DNA of 55,872 bases from Actinotignum schaalii FB123-CNA-2. GTDB taxonomy: Bacteria; Actinomycetota; Actinomycetes; Actinomycetales; Actinomycetaceae. The notes beneath the pieces were generated by a model. It made no database searches, was not told the DNA's origin, and saw only the letters and a list, made by a program, of their open reading frames with translations. The stretch's first letter is position 1. The number at the start of each line of letters is the position of its first letter. Shown here in pieces: positions 16,301-24,353 of this stretch. The stretch covers positions 640,976 through 696,847 of the forward strand of contig NZ_KE150262.1 of the NCBI RefSeq assembly GCF_000411135.1. Direction: 5' to 3'. The translations under genes and the position numbers were made by a program.

Positions 16301-17887
16301 GCCTGGAATAGCTACGCGGTCACCGGTAAGAATGCTGAAACTGGCGCGCCGATCATCACGACCGAGCCGGCGAAGGTCGGGCTGACCATGCCCTTCGACC
16401 TTGACCTCACCAAGGAAAATATTCACGCGAAATCCGCTGATCTCAGCGTGCTCAGCGAGAAGACCGCCGCTGATCCCGCGCACGCCGGCCTGGCCGAGGG
16501 CGTGGCGCTCGCTGACTTGGAGAAAAACAACGAAACTGATCGTTGGGCCACCGGCTCCGTGGTGGAGTATGTGGTGCGTGCCAAGAACGCCGGACCAGGC
16601 TTTGCCACCGGCGTGGAAATCACCGATATGCTCCCCACGGGGGTCACGTACGTGGGCTACTGGAGCACGAATGGCGGGTACGATGCCGCCACCGGAACCT
16701 GGCGCATCAATGACACGGTGACCGAGGTGGTCGATCCTCACACCGGCGATCCGGTGGAGGGTGTGGACCCGAATGCCACCGATGATGCCTACCTGCGCTT
16801 CACTCACGAACGCGGGATCGCCCCGGGCAGCGAAGAGGTGCTGCACCTGTACGCGGTGGTTGATGAAACCGCGCGCGCCCAGCAGGTCTGCAACGAGGCG
16901 CTCACCCCGGCCAAGGAACGCCTCGATTCGAAGGGCCAGAAGTTCGCGGGTAAACAGGCGAATGCTTGCCTGACCGTGGGCGTGGACCTGGGTGATCGCA
17001 TCTGGGAGGACGTCAATAACAATGGCGCGGACGATCCGGGTGAGCCGGGCCTGGCGGGTGTCACCGTGAAGGTATTCCGCCCCGGCGATACGAAACCATT
17101 TATTACGACGACGACGGACGCCAGCGGTAAGTACCTTGTGCGCGGCCTGGAACCTGGCACGTACTCGGTTGTGGTCGACCGCGCTACCCTCCCGAAGCGT
17201 GAGGGAACCTGGGAAACTACCCATGTCCGGGAAGGCTCGGGCGATAAGGCGAAGGCCAGCTCCGGGAACATCACCCTGAGCACCGCCAATGTGCTGGATG
17301 CCGATTTCGGCTTCCACTACGTGGCGCCGGTCCCGCCCGTGCCGCCGCAGCCCCCGGTCCCGCCGGAGCCGCCGGTCCCGCCGGCACCCGAGCCGACAAC
17401 TCCGGAACCGACCACGCCGGCCCCGCAACCCACGACCACGGCGCCCGCACCGCAGCCAACCTCGGATCGCGTGCAGCCGGAACCTTCGCCTAGCGCGACA
17501 CCGACGGCACCCGCGCCGCAACCCGAGCCGAGCGCTCCGGAACCGACCGCGACGGCAACTGTGCCGGCACCCGAGCCGAGCTCTCCGGAACCGACGACGC
17601 CGGAACCGAGCACGCCGGTGCCGAGCACCGCGGTTCCCACGGCGAGTGCCACGGTGCCCGCGCCGCAGCCCAGCGCAAGCACGGACGGGCCGGCGGCGTC
17701 GTCGACCCCGAGTGCGACCCCGGCGCTGAGCCCGAGTGACACGTCGAGCGAGACTCCGGCCTCGCCCGCGAATGCTGGCTCCGGCCCGCGCCTGCCGCGC
17801 ACCGGCGCTGGCGTGCTGGGTGCCGCGGGAGCGGTCCTCGCGCTGCTGGCCGGTGGGGTGCTGGTACTGCGTCGTCGTGGAGAATAA
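13391..17887 (+). CDS. LPXTG cell-wall-anchored surface protein with DUF11/SdrD-B-like domains
   Basis: The 1498-aa protein starts with a Sec signal (basic MQKLRTGAARSR, hydrophobic core, AMA-A cleavage near residue 47). Several DUF11-like beta domains follow, with motifs such as YTYTITAGYEGAF, WNISWSNTGNVPLR and VEYVVRAKNAGPGFATGVEI. An SdrD-B/Cna-B domain (GDRIWEDVNNNGADDPGEPG, then GKYLVRGLEPGTYSVVVD) lies near 1200-1290. A Pro/Thr/Ser wall-spanning region of ~150 residues follows. Sortase signal LPRTG (from 1468), a hydrophobic helix and RRRGE end the protein. AAGGGA precedes the ATG. It is likely a stalk-like adhesin; the ligand is unknown. It is monocistronic with its own terminator. 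Confidence 0.88.
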   Translation: MQKLRTGAARSRVAVHRLITGAVAALIAAVVAVGGAIPLTAPAMAANVRVVADDANSASGTNESGTNANGENVNAAGETADRAVDAASSARLEIAVAEPAEQKAAGVQARALASYDVQWSCAGVQGQCENTALSVTIPGLVDYVSDTDKLPLLHVSATNSSHDQAALPVREGDTYTWNLGTVPVGTTGGMRVQVRPENLRWPEGEAIRPKAAGETNGQVADPVVLTTPVHAKPSIAVRKFAPESHPAIGGQYTYTITAGYEGAFNTNENKFKDPGTGVPGLMGLTEMRLVDTLPEGAEFVRATDGGTYDPATRTVTWVVPGSPIVRAVADYRVTVVFPTGAFTEGVSATNNVEATGTPLDPKLAPVTATDSVTRQLQNLRAEGNFRKTANKAVTQRGGEAVWNISWSNTGNVPLRMHVADNLPCRYISPENPGACATPALRNITAALVRPLLKKVPAKVTYTTTGGKELSVDVDPTTTRDFPLTVPAGEEITSIALDADVMNSERGDITLEIRGTVVDDFPADVHNGTTAPDGATYSYAPNYEVPTLENRAVVTAQSLDFAGNPTPELPAKITTREAAAQVAIVDGYPTYGVSKTSHLGGQMVGNLDTKPGELFQTGQTYTFGLGFYTGKGAKLYPVIMDLLAPGMEYDPKQQITTSANWPASLPLDKMRVETEMKKVDGKQRQLVRFTWPDDGTGDYFAPPSTGDQSRSNSSEMVLYFGAKITAATEPGENTNDMILADAKRPNLGTAVAPNQCIRNWWARTDSRKLTDNLDGLNRPEASGCTTSTKFNVAGLPALAGKNYVKGDVDTEFQANPNYGTVSPASNAEFKLDLLNNGNAGASGVVVYDVLPYPGDHGVSGANTPENKRESTWRPRLNGPLTFGEGTPQPSSVLYSTSVNPCRGEVITLGGEPKSGPENCESGTWKTAEQLGGDFSQVRAFRVEFPDDAKLTRADTWTINANVTAPAAARGIAWNSYAVTGKNAETGAPIITTEPAKVGLTMPFDLDLTKENIHAKSADLSVLSEKTAADPAHAGLAEGVALADLEKNNETDRWATGSVVEYVVRAKNAGPGFATGVEITDMLPTGVTYVGYWSTNGGYDAATGTWRINDTVTEVVDPHTGDPVEGVDPNATDDAYLRFTHERGIAPGSEEVLHLYAVVDETARAQQVCNEALTPAKERLDSKGQKFAGKQANACLTVGVDLGDRIWEDVNNNGADDPGEPGLAGVTVKVFRPGDTKPFITTTTDASGKYLVRGLEPGTYSVVVDRATLPKREGTWETTHVREGSGDKAKASSGNITLSTANVLDADFGFHYVAPVPPVPPQPPVPPEPPVPPAPEPTTPEPTTPAPQPTTTAPAPQPTSDRVQPEPSPSATPTAPAPQPEPSAPEPTATATVPAPEPSSPEPTTPEPSTPVPSTAVPTASATVPAPQPSASTDGPAASSTPSATPALSPSDTSSETPASPANAGSGPRLPRTGAGVLGAAGAVLALLAGGVLVLRRRGE

Positions 17888-17921
17888 TCCACCGCGGTAA
17901 ATCCGCAACCGTGTAGCGATA

Positions 17922-17963
17922 GGGCGGGAGCCCGAGCGTGAAAGCGCCCGGTCTCCCGCCTTT
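17922..17963 (+). terminator. Terminator of the adhesin gene
   Basis: GGCGGGAG (17923-17930) and CTCCCGCC (17953-17960) pair, with further pairing inside, and TTT follows. It starts 35 bp after the stop codon. Confidence 0.7.
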
Positions 17964-18052
17964 CGCGTGTGCGCTGGGCCTAGGCGCGGCGTGTGGCGCA
18001 GGGCCCCGCCATCACGCTTCGCGCGCCCGTGTCAGGCATACCTTCCCCAGGT

Positions 18053-18080
18053 TTGTGTTTCCGCTCACAAGTAATAGAAT
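18053..18080 (+). promoter_or_regulatory. Promoter of the TPR gene pair
   Basis: TTGTGT (18053-18058) and TAGAAT (18075-18080) are separated by 16 bp, a good sigma-A-like match. A GGCCAC/GTGGCC hairpin lies in the leader between the promoter and the first gene. Confidence 0.5.
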
Positions 18081-18156
18081 AGTCAGTGGTCCAGGCCACG
18101 GCCTCGCGCCGGTGGCCGCTCCCACGTAAATGAACAAGTAAGAAAGAAGCCCGCAC

Positions 18157-18639
18157 ATGACGCAATCACCAGTCACTCCCGCGTATCCGGAGCCTGCCGC
18201 CCGCGATCCGCACGAGGGCAAGCGTGCGGGCCTTGCCTATTTCAACGATGCCCAGCAGGCTTTCAGTGCCGGCAATCTCAAGCAAGCCGCGGAGCTCTAC
18301 CGGAAGGCAGCGGATACTTTCGAGCGGGATCCGGAGCTCTATCTTGAGCGCGCTGTCGCCAACGGCCAGCTCGGGATTTCACTCAAGGCCATCGGGGAGA
18401 TGGATGAGGCCGCGGACCGGCTCGGCCGCGCGATCGCGCTCTTCCAACAGTTCCCGGAAAACGGCGACGCCGCGGTCAGCATGGGCAATTGCTTCTGGCA
18501 TATCGGGGAGATCAACGAGGAAGCCGGCGATTTTGACGCTGCCCGCATCTCCTACAACCAGGCGTATTCGGCCTACCGCACCGCGCCGAATACCCAGGAG
18601 CTCCAGATCGAAGTCCTCCAAAAACTGCGGTCTATCTAG
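18157..18639 (+). CDS. Small TPR-repeat protein
   Basis: The 160-aa protein is almost entirely helical tetratricopeptide repeats: AYFNDAQQAFSAGNLKQAAE, LGISLKAIGEMDEAADRLGR and GEINEEAGDFDAARISYNQA each show the small/large spacing (G/A at 8, A at 20) of TPRs. It has no signal peptide, so it is probably cytosolic and scaffolds protein contacts. It is followed after 21 bp by a larger TPR gene, and the two are probably cotranscribed. Partner proteins cannot be inferred from the sequence. Confidence 0.75.
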   Translation: MTQSPVTPAYPEPAARDPHEGKRAGLAYFNDAQQAFSAGNLKQAAELYRKAADTFERDPELYLERAVANGQLGISLKAIGEMDEAADRLGRAIALFQQFPENGDAAVSMGNCFWHIGEINEEAGDFDAARISYNQAYSAYRTAPNTQELQIEVLQKLRSI

Positions 18640-18660
18640 GCCGGCTCATCGATCTCAACG

Positions 18661-19893
18661 ATGTCTATGCACGCCACCGTTACCGAGCTGCTGCGCGCCG
18701 GGCTCGCCGCACTTGAGCGCCACAATGAAGATGAAGCCCGCGCCCGTTTCGTGGAGGCGCGGGAAAGCGAGCGGCGCGCCGCGGGTGCTCGGGGCGCTGG
18801 CGGCGGACTTCCCGGCAGTTCCGCGCCTGAGCTTTTTGCGCAGGTGAGTGACCCGGATGCCCTGTATTTCGCGGCGCTTGCCACCGGGCAGCTGGGGGAG
18901 AATCCGCTCGATCTCGCGCGCCGCGCCGTGGAGGCGTATCGGGTGGCGCCGGCGTCCTTGCGGGCCGCGCGCGCCTGGGAAACGTACGGATATTTTTTGC
19001 ACGACGGCGCGAACGACGCCGCAGCCGCTCAGGCTATGCGGGAGGCGGCCGGCGTGTACGCAGCCTTGGGCGGGCATGAGGCCCAGCAGGCCAATGCGCT
19101 GTATAACGCCGGGATCTCCTACGCGGAAGCCGGCGATCTAGCCGCTGCTATCGCGGCTTTGGAAGCGGCGCTGCTACCCGCGGGGGCACTGCCGGAGGTG
19201 GACCTGGGACGGGTGGCTATTCGGGCTACCCTCGCCGCGGCGCGCTTGGACGCCGGGCAATTCGCGGCCGCCGCGCGCGATTACCGGGTGGCAGAGGCGG
19301 CTTTCGCGGGGCTCCCCGGCCAGGAATTTAATGCGATTGATTGTGCTTTCGGGCGGGCTCGCGCGGTGCTCGGAAGCGGGGACTATCCGGCCGCGGCGGC
19401 GCAGTTTGCGGAAGTCGCGGCACGCGCCACGGTGCTCGCCGGCGGGGAGCCGGCTGGCGTGGAATCAGCCGGCACCGCATCGGCTGCCGAGCGTGCCGAT
19501 GCTGCGGGTGTGCCCGAGCCCAACGCCACCGCCACCGAAGCCGAGCGGGCCGCCTGGGAAGTGGCCGCCATGTCCTGGCATCACGTTGCGGTGGCCCATG
19601 CCAAAAACGGCGCGCCCGCGCAGGGCGTGCCCGCTATGCGCACAGCCGCCGCGATCTACGCGGGGTTGGGCGAGGAGCTGTCCGCCGCACACTGCCGCGG
19701 GCTGCTCGGCGATTTGCACGCTGAAGCTCGGGATATGACCGCGGCGCGCACAGCCTGGCAGGCTGCCATTGTGGCGCTGGAAGCCGCTGCGGCACAGGCC
19801 GCGGCAGGCGGCGGGGAATTACCGGCCGGCCCGGCGCGGGACCTGGAGGAATTCCGCCGCAAACTCAGCGCTGCCGGGGGAGCGCTCGCCTAG
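18661..19893 (+). CDS. Alanine-rich TPR-repeat protein
   Basis: The 410-aa protein is extremely Ala-rich with TPR-like helical pairs (ANALYNAGISYAEAGDLAAA, IAALEAALLPAG, AAARDYRVAEAAFAGLPG, WHHVAVAHAKNGAPAQ). It is cytosolic, with no membrane segment. The ATG at 18661 is followed by a second Met two codons later, with no good ribosome site for either. Translation may be coupled to the smaller TPR gene 21 bp upstream. The same helical solenoid theme in both suggests they interact or arose by duplication. Function is unknown. Confidence 0.7.
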   Translation: MSMHATVTELLRAGLAALERHNEDEARARFVEARESERRAAGARGAGGGLPGSSAPELFAQVSDPDALYFAALATGQLGENPLDLARRAVEAYRVAPASLRAARAWETYGYFLHDGANDAAAAQAMREAAGVYAALGGHEAQQANALYNAGISYAEAGDLAAAIAALEAALLPAGALPEVDLGRVAIRATLAAARLDAGQFAAAARDYRVAEAAFAGLPGQEFNAIDCAFGRARAVLGSGDYPAAAAQFAEVAARATVLAGGEPAGVESAGTASAAERADAAGVPEPNATATEAERAAWEVAAMSWHHVAVAHAKNGAPAQGVPAMRTAAAIYAGLGEELSAAHCRGLLGDLHAEARDMTAARTAWQAAIVALEAAAAQAAAGGGELPAGPARDLEEFRRKLSAAGGALA

Positions 19894-19976
19894 CTGCCTG
19901 CGGCGTCGTACCTATCACGTAAGCTTGGAAGTGCGGTGCTAACCGGCACCGGTTCCCGGCAACGAAGAGGTTGATC

Positions 19977-21770
19977 GTGACAGCACAACACCCCGGCACT
20001 GTTATCCACCCGCCCCAGCAGCGTGACCAGTGGTGGCGCGATGCCGTTATTTACCAGATTTATCCGCGTTCCTATGCGTCGAGCGGCGGGCCGCTCGGCA
20101 CCCTGCCCGGCATCACCGAAAAATTCGATTATTTGGAGAAGCTCGGGGTGGATGCGGTGTGGCTTTCGCCCTTCTACGTTTCCCCGCAATTCGATGCCGG
20201 GTACGACGTGGCCGATTATCGCGACGTCGACCCGCGCTTCGGCACCCTCGCCGATGCCGAGCGGCTCATTGAGGTAGCCCACGCGCACGGCATGAAAGTC
20301 ATTGTGGACATCGTCCCGAACCACACCTCCTGGGATCACAAGCTGTTCCGGGAAGCGGTGCTGGCAGGTGCAGGCGCACCGCAGCGCGATAATTTCTGGT
20401 TCCGCCCCGGGCGCGGGGAAGATGGGAACGAGCCGCCCACCGATTGGCTTTCTTCCTTCGGTGGCCCGGCCTGGTCTCAGGTCAAGGATATTCCCTGGGT
20501 GAAAGGCACCCCGCAGGAACGCGAAGAAACCTGGTACCTGCATTTGTTTGACCGTTCGCAGCCGGATGTCAACTGGGAAAGCCCGGCTATTCATGATGAA
20601 TTTGCCCACACCATTCGTTTCTGGATGGATCGCGGTGTGGACGGGCTGCGGGTGGATGTGGCCCACGGCCTGGCCAAAGACCCGGCCCTCCCGGACTGGC
20701 CCTACAAGGTGGAGGAGGTGCGCTATAACCCGGATGTAAGCGTGCCGCCCGCGCCCATGGCCAACCAGCCCGCCGTTCACGATATTTACCGCGAATGGCG
20801 CTCGATCCTGGACGAATACGGGCGCGACCGCATGATGGTGGCCGAAGCCTGGGTGGATACCGAGGAAGACCTGGCCCGCTACGTGCGCAGCGATGAAATG
20901 CAACAGGCTTTTAACTTCGAATACCTTTCCGCGCCCTGGCGCGCGGACCGCATTAATGCGCTGATTGAATCCTCGCTGCGTGCCACCGATGCCGTGGGTG
21001 CCCCCACCACCTGGGTGCTCTCCAATCACGACACCCTGCGCGCCACCTCGCGCCTGGGCCTGGAGGGCGTGACCACCGGCTGGTGCGGGAACGGCCCGAG
21101 CGGCATCGGCCCCGATGACCCGCAGCCAGATGCGGCGCTGGGAGCGCGCCGGGCCCGGGCCTGGCACACGCTCACCGCCGCGCTGCCCGGCTCCTACTAT
21201 CTCTACCAGGGCGAAGAGCTCGAACTTCCCGAAGCCACCCAGCTGCCGCCCGAATCTCGCGAAGATCCCACCTTCGCGCGCACGGGTGGCGCGGAGTTGG
21301 GTCGCGACGGCTGCCGGGTGCCCATTCCTTGGCGCGCGGATGCCCCGGCCTTCGGATTCTCTCCCGACGGGGAAAGCTGGCTGCCCCAACCTGCCGATTG
21401 GGGCCGTTTCGCGGTGGATACCCAGGAGGCCGATCCGGAATCCGCGCTCGCCTACTACACGGAGCTGCTGCACCTGCGTGCCCGCTACGACCTGGGCCTG
21501 GGCGGATTGCGCCGCGCCCCCGAGTATGCCGGCAACGGCGTTGCGCTCATTAATTATGCGGGCGATTCTGGGAAGGGTGATTCTGGGAAGGGCGACGACG
21601 CCGCCACCTCCCGCGGGGACCTCTTGATTATGACGGCCTTCGCCGAGCCCCTCCCCCTGCCCGAAGGCTGGGCGGTGCTCCTCAGCTCCGCACCCTTGGA
21701 GGAAGAAGGGGTGCTCCCACCCGATACCACGGTCTACCTGGTGCCTTTCCGCACGGATACCGAGGAGTGA
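19977..21770 (+). CDS. GH13 alpha-glucosidase (oligo-1,6/maltodextrin type)
   Basis: The 597-aa cytosolic (alpha/beta)8-barrel hydrolase acts on the non-reducing end of malto-oligosaccharides. Signature regions: DAVIYQIYPRSY at the N-terminus, DIVPNHTS (region I), GLRVDVAHG with nucleophile Asp227, VAEAWV with acid/base Glu290, and LSNHDT with Asp352. The GTG at 19977 is chosen because GAAGAGG lies 7 nt upstream; the TTG two codons earlier is too close. A short duplicated SGKGD-type linker sits near the C-terminus. It precedes a maltose-type ABC transporter, so it probably hydrolyses the imported sugar. Trehalose synthase-like activity is less likely. Confidence 0.87.
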   Translation: MTAQHPGTVIHPPQQRDQWWRDAVIYQIYPRSYASSGGPLGTLPGITEKFDYLEKLGVDAVWLSPFYVSPQFDAGYDVADYRDVDPRFGTLADAERLIEVAHAHGMKVIVDIVPNHTSWDHKLFREAVLAGAGAPQRDNFWFRPGRGEDGNEPPTDWLSSFGGPAWSQVKDIPWVKGTPQEREETWYLHLFDRSQPDVNWESPAIHDEFAHTIRFWMDRGVDGLRVDVAHGLAKDPALPDWPYKVEEVRYNPDVSVPPAPMANQPAVHDIYREWRSILDEYGRDRMMVAEAWVDTEEDLARYVRSDEMQQAFNFEYLSAPWRADRINALIESSLRATDAVGAPTTWVLSNHDTLRATSRLGLEGVTTGWCGNGPSGIGPDDPQPDAALGARRARAWHTLTAALPGSYYLYQGEELELPEATQLPPESREDPTFARTGGAELGRDGCRVPIPWRADAPAFGFSPDGESWLPQPADWGRFAVDTQEADPESALAYYTELLHLRARYDLGLGGLRRAPEYAGNGVALINYAGDSGKGDSGKGDDAATSRGDLLIMTAFAEPLPLPEGWAVLLSSAPLEEEGVLPPDTTVYLVPFRTDTEE

Positions 21771-21923
21771 TGCTGATGGCGCGCGTGGCGGCGTCGTCGC
21801 CGAAAAGGGACGTGCCCACCGACACGGGTGCGCTCACCGGAACGGGCGGCGTCGCCACGACCACCGGACGCACACGCGAAGGTGACATTAAATTAGAACT
21901 GTAGAAAGCAAGATAAGTCACAC

Positions 21924-21948
21924 TGTGGTGTAAACTAGTATCACCACA
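21924..21948 (+). promoter_or_regulatory. Putative sugar-operon operator over the -10 region
   Basis: TGTGGTG (21924-21930) and CACCACA (21942-21948) form a 7-bp inverted repeat with 11 nt between. The centre contains TAAACT and TAGTAT, both usable as -10 elements. This is the usual place for a LacI/MalR-type repressor site controlling the transporter genes that follow. Confidence 0.45.
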
Positions 21949-22028
21949 CAGGTAAGGGAGCCGGGCGCTACGGTGCTGTCGCGGCTACGGCTTTCTTGCT
22001 CGCATTGACGATCATAGGAGACGTAACG

Positions 22029-23378
22029 ATGCATTCAGTGAAGAAAATTGCTGCTCTCGCCGCAGCTGGGTTGGTGGCCATCGCGGGATTGGGTGGCTGT
22101 GTATCCAATTCCGATAGTGGCGGTAGTGACGGTGGGGCCGGCAAGGTTTACTACCTCAATTACAAGCCTGAATCTGACCAGGCCTTCCAAGAATTAGCGA
22201 AGAAATACCACGAGCAAACCGGGGTGGATATCAAGATCGTATCCGCGACCGGCGGCTCGTATGAGCCCACCCTCGCCAATGAGCTCGGGCGTGCGGATGG
22301 CCCCACCATTTTCCGGGTGGATGGCCCCGTCGGTCTGGCCAAGTGGAAGCAGTACGCCAGTGATATTTCCGATGCGCCCTTCATTGAGGCCATGACGGAT
22401 AAGGACATGGCCCTCAAGGGCGATGACGGCAAGATTTACGGCGTCCCCCACGCTGTGGAAGGCTTCGGCATCATTTACAACGATGCTATTTTGCAGAAGT
22501 ACTTCGCGCTACCGGGCGCCAAGGCTAAGTCCGTGGATGAGATCAAGAACTTTGACAAGCTCAAGGAAGTCGCGGATGATATGCAGGCCAAGAAGGATGA
22601 ACTTGGCATTAAGGGCGCTTTCGCGGCCACCTCGCTCTCGCCCAATGAAGATTGGCGCTGGCAGACCCACCTCATGAACTGGGCGCTGCATTACGAATTG
22701 CGCGATAAGGGCGTATCGGATACCGGCCAGATTGAAGGCACCTACCTGGATAATATGAAGAAGATCTTCGATCTGTACCTCACCGATTCCACGGTAGAAC
22801 CCTCGCAAACCACCGCGAAGGCGGTCACCGATTCCATGGCGGAATTTGCGCTGGGCCAGGTGGCTTTCGTGCAGAACGGTAACTGGGCCTGGTCTCAGAT
22901 TGATGGCGTATCCGGAAATACCGTGAAGCCGGAAGATATCCACTTCCTCCCCATTTACATGGGTGTCAAGGGCGAAGAAAAGGCCGGTATTTCGGTAGGT
23001 ACCGAAGCTTACCTGACCATCAATAACAAGGCCTCGGATGCCGATAAGAAGGCCTCGATGGACTTCCTCAACTGGATGCTCAACGATCCCACCGGCGCTA
23101 AGCTCTGCGCGGAGGACCTCGGCTTCATTGCCCCCTTCAAGGAATACGCGAGCTTGTCGCCCACCGATCCCCTCGGTAAGGAAGTCCTCAAGTACATGAA
23201 GGATACCGATAGGTACAACGTTGCCTGGGACTTCCAGGTGGCTCCCTCTATGGAGTTCAAGAACGGGCTGGGGCAGCACCTGAGCCAGTATGCCGTCGGT
23301 AAGGAAAGCTGGGATCAGGTGAAGGACTACTTCGTCACCCAGTGGAATACTGAGAAGGCAGCCGCCGGGGTGAAGTAG
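22029..23378 (+). CDS. Sugar ABC transporter substrate-binding lipoprotein (MalE-like)
   Basis: The 449-aa protein has a lipoprotein signal ending GLGGC (lipidated Cys24), a Ser/Gly-rich linker and a family-1 solute-binding fold. Typical patches are PHAVEGFGIIYNDAI, GQVAFVQNGNWAWSQI and FLNWMLNDPTGAKLCAEDLG. It would bind malto-oligosaccharides outside the membrane and deliver them to the two permeases encoded next. The ATG at 22029 follows AGGAG by 9 nt; an upstream in-frame start lacks a ribosome site. No ATPase gene is in the cluster, as is usual for actinobacterial CUT1 systems that share an MsiK-type ATPase. Maltose specificity is inferred from the neighbouring glucosidase. Confidence 0.88.
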   Translation: MHSVKKIAALAAAGLVAIAGLGGCVSNSDSGGSDGGAGKVYYLNYKPESDQAFQELAKKYHEQTGVDIKIVSATGGSYEPTLANELGRADGPTIFRVDGPVGLAKWKQYASDISDAPFIEAMTDKDMALKGDDGKIYGVPHAVEGFGIIYNDAILQKYFALPGAKAKSVDEIKNFDKLKEVADDMQAKKDELGIKGAFAATSLSPNEDWRWQTHLMNWALHYELRDKGVSDTGQIEGTYLDNMKKIFDLYLTDSTVEPSQTTAKAVTDSMAEFALGQVAFVQNGNWAWSQIDGVSGNTVKPEDIHFLPIYMGVKGEEKAGISVGTEAYLTINNKASDADKKASMDFLNWMLNDPTGAKLCAEDLGFIAPFKEYASLSPTDPLGKEVLKYMKDTDRYNVAWDFQVAPSMEFKNGLGQHLSQYAVGKESWDQVKDYFVTQWNTEKAAAGVK

Positions 23379-23462
23379 CGGGGCGGCGCGGGCGCAGGCC
23401 GTGCGCTACGCAGCCAGCGCCCGTGTCCACTGCTACCACACCCGCCTTGCCTGAGGTGAGGC

Positions 23463-23491
23463 GCGGGGCTCACCATCGCGGTGGGCCCCGC
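23463..23491 (+). promoter_or_regulatory. Hairpin between binding-protein and permease genes
   Basis: GCGGGGCTCACC and GGTGGGCCCCGC form a near-perfect 12-bp stem with a 5-nt loop, 20 nt before the permease start. Such stems commonly keep binding-protein mRNA more abundant than permease mRNA. Confidence 0.5.
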
Positions 23492-23510
23492 GTGTCACAG
23501 GGGGTTTCTC

Positions 23511-24353
23511 ATGAGAACATTGAAAAAACACGGGCTCGCCTTCGTGGGGCCCACGTACGTGGCGTTCGGGATAGCTTTCCTCGCCCCGTTCTTTATTGGT
23601 ATTTATCTTTCGTTTACGAATTTCACCACGCTGGATGATGCTACCTGGGTGGGCGTGCAAAATTACGTCAATGCCTTCACGGAGCAACAAAATTACGTCG
23701 GGGCGTTGATCTTCACTGCCTCGGTGGCAATTGTGTCCATTATCAGCGTTAATATCATCGCGTTTTTCCTGGCGTATCTGCTCACGCAGAAGCTACCCGC
23801 CACGAATTTTTACCGCACGATTTTCTTCATGCCGAATCTCATCGGCGGGATCGTGCTGGGCTACACCTGGCAGTCCCTCCTCAACGCGATCCTCTCCAAT
23901 TACGGCACCACGCTGGTTAATGATTCGAAATATGGTTTCATCGGCCTCATCTTGCTGGTCAACTGGCAGATGATCGGCTACATGATGATTATCTATATCG
24001 CCGGATTCCAGAATGTGCCCGCCGAACTCAACGAAGCCGCGCAGATCGACGGCGCCGGGCGGTGGCGGACCCTCCGCTCGGTCACCATCCCCATGATGAT
24101 GCCTTCGATTACGATCTGCCTCTTCTTGACCCTGGCGAATACCTTCAAGATTTACGATCAAAACTTGGCGCTCACGAACGGCGCCCCCATGCGGGAAACC
24201 GAAATGGCGGCGCTCAATATCGTCAAGAGCATGTATGAGCAGGTCGGGCAGCAGGGAGTATCGCAGGCCAAGGCCGTGATCTTCTTCCTCATCGTGTCCT
24301 CGATTGCGCTTATTCAGCTGCGCGCCACCCGCACGAAGGAGGTGGACCTGTGA
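23511..24353 (+). CDS. Sugar ABC transporter permease (MalF-like)
   Basis: The 280-aa integral membrane protein has six predicted helices. The conserved EAA loop reads LNEAAQIDGAGRWRTLRSVT, the contact site for the ATPase. The ATG at 23511 follows AGGGGG by 6 nt, which decides it over an upstream frame extension. Its end overlaps the next permease (GTGA overlap), so the two are coupled. Together they form the membrane channel of the CUT1-family importer. Confidence 0.9.
   Translation: MRTLKKHGLAFVGPTYVAFGIAFLAPFFIGIYLSFTNFTTLDDATWVGVQNYVNAFTEQQNYVGALIFTASVAIVSIISVNIIAFFLAYLLTQKLPATNFYRTIFFMPNLIGGIVLGYTWQSLLNAILSNYGTTLVNDSKYGFIGLILLVNWQMIGYMMIIYIAGFQNVPAELNEAAQIDGAGRWRTLRSVTIPMMMPSITICLFLTLANTFKIYDQNLALTNGAPMRETEMAALNIVKSMYEQVGQQGVSQAKAVIFFLIVSSIALIQLRATRTKEVDL

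Noticed and set aside
13373-17908. A 1511-aa minus-strand frame opposite the adhesin gene
   Set aside because: Arg/Gly/His-rich shadow of a GC-rich gene. The plus strand has the signal peptide, domains and sorting signal.
22509-23279. A 256-aa minus-strand frame in the binding-protein gene
   Set aside because: Shadow frame; the plus strand has the lipobox and solute-binding motifs.
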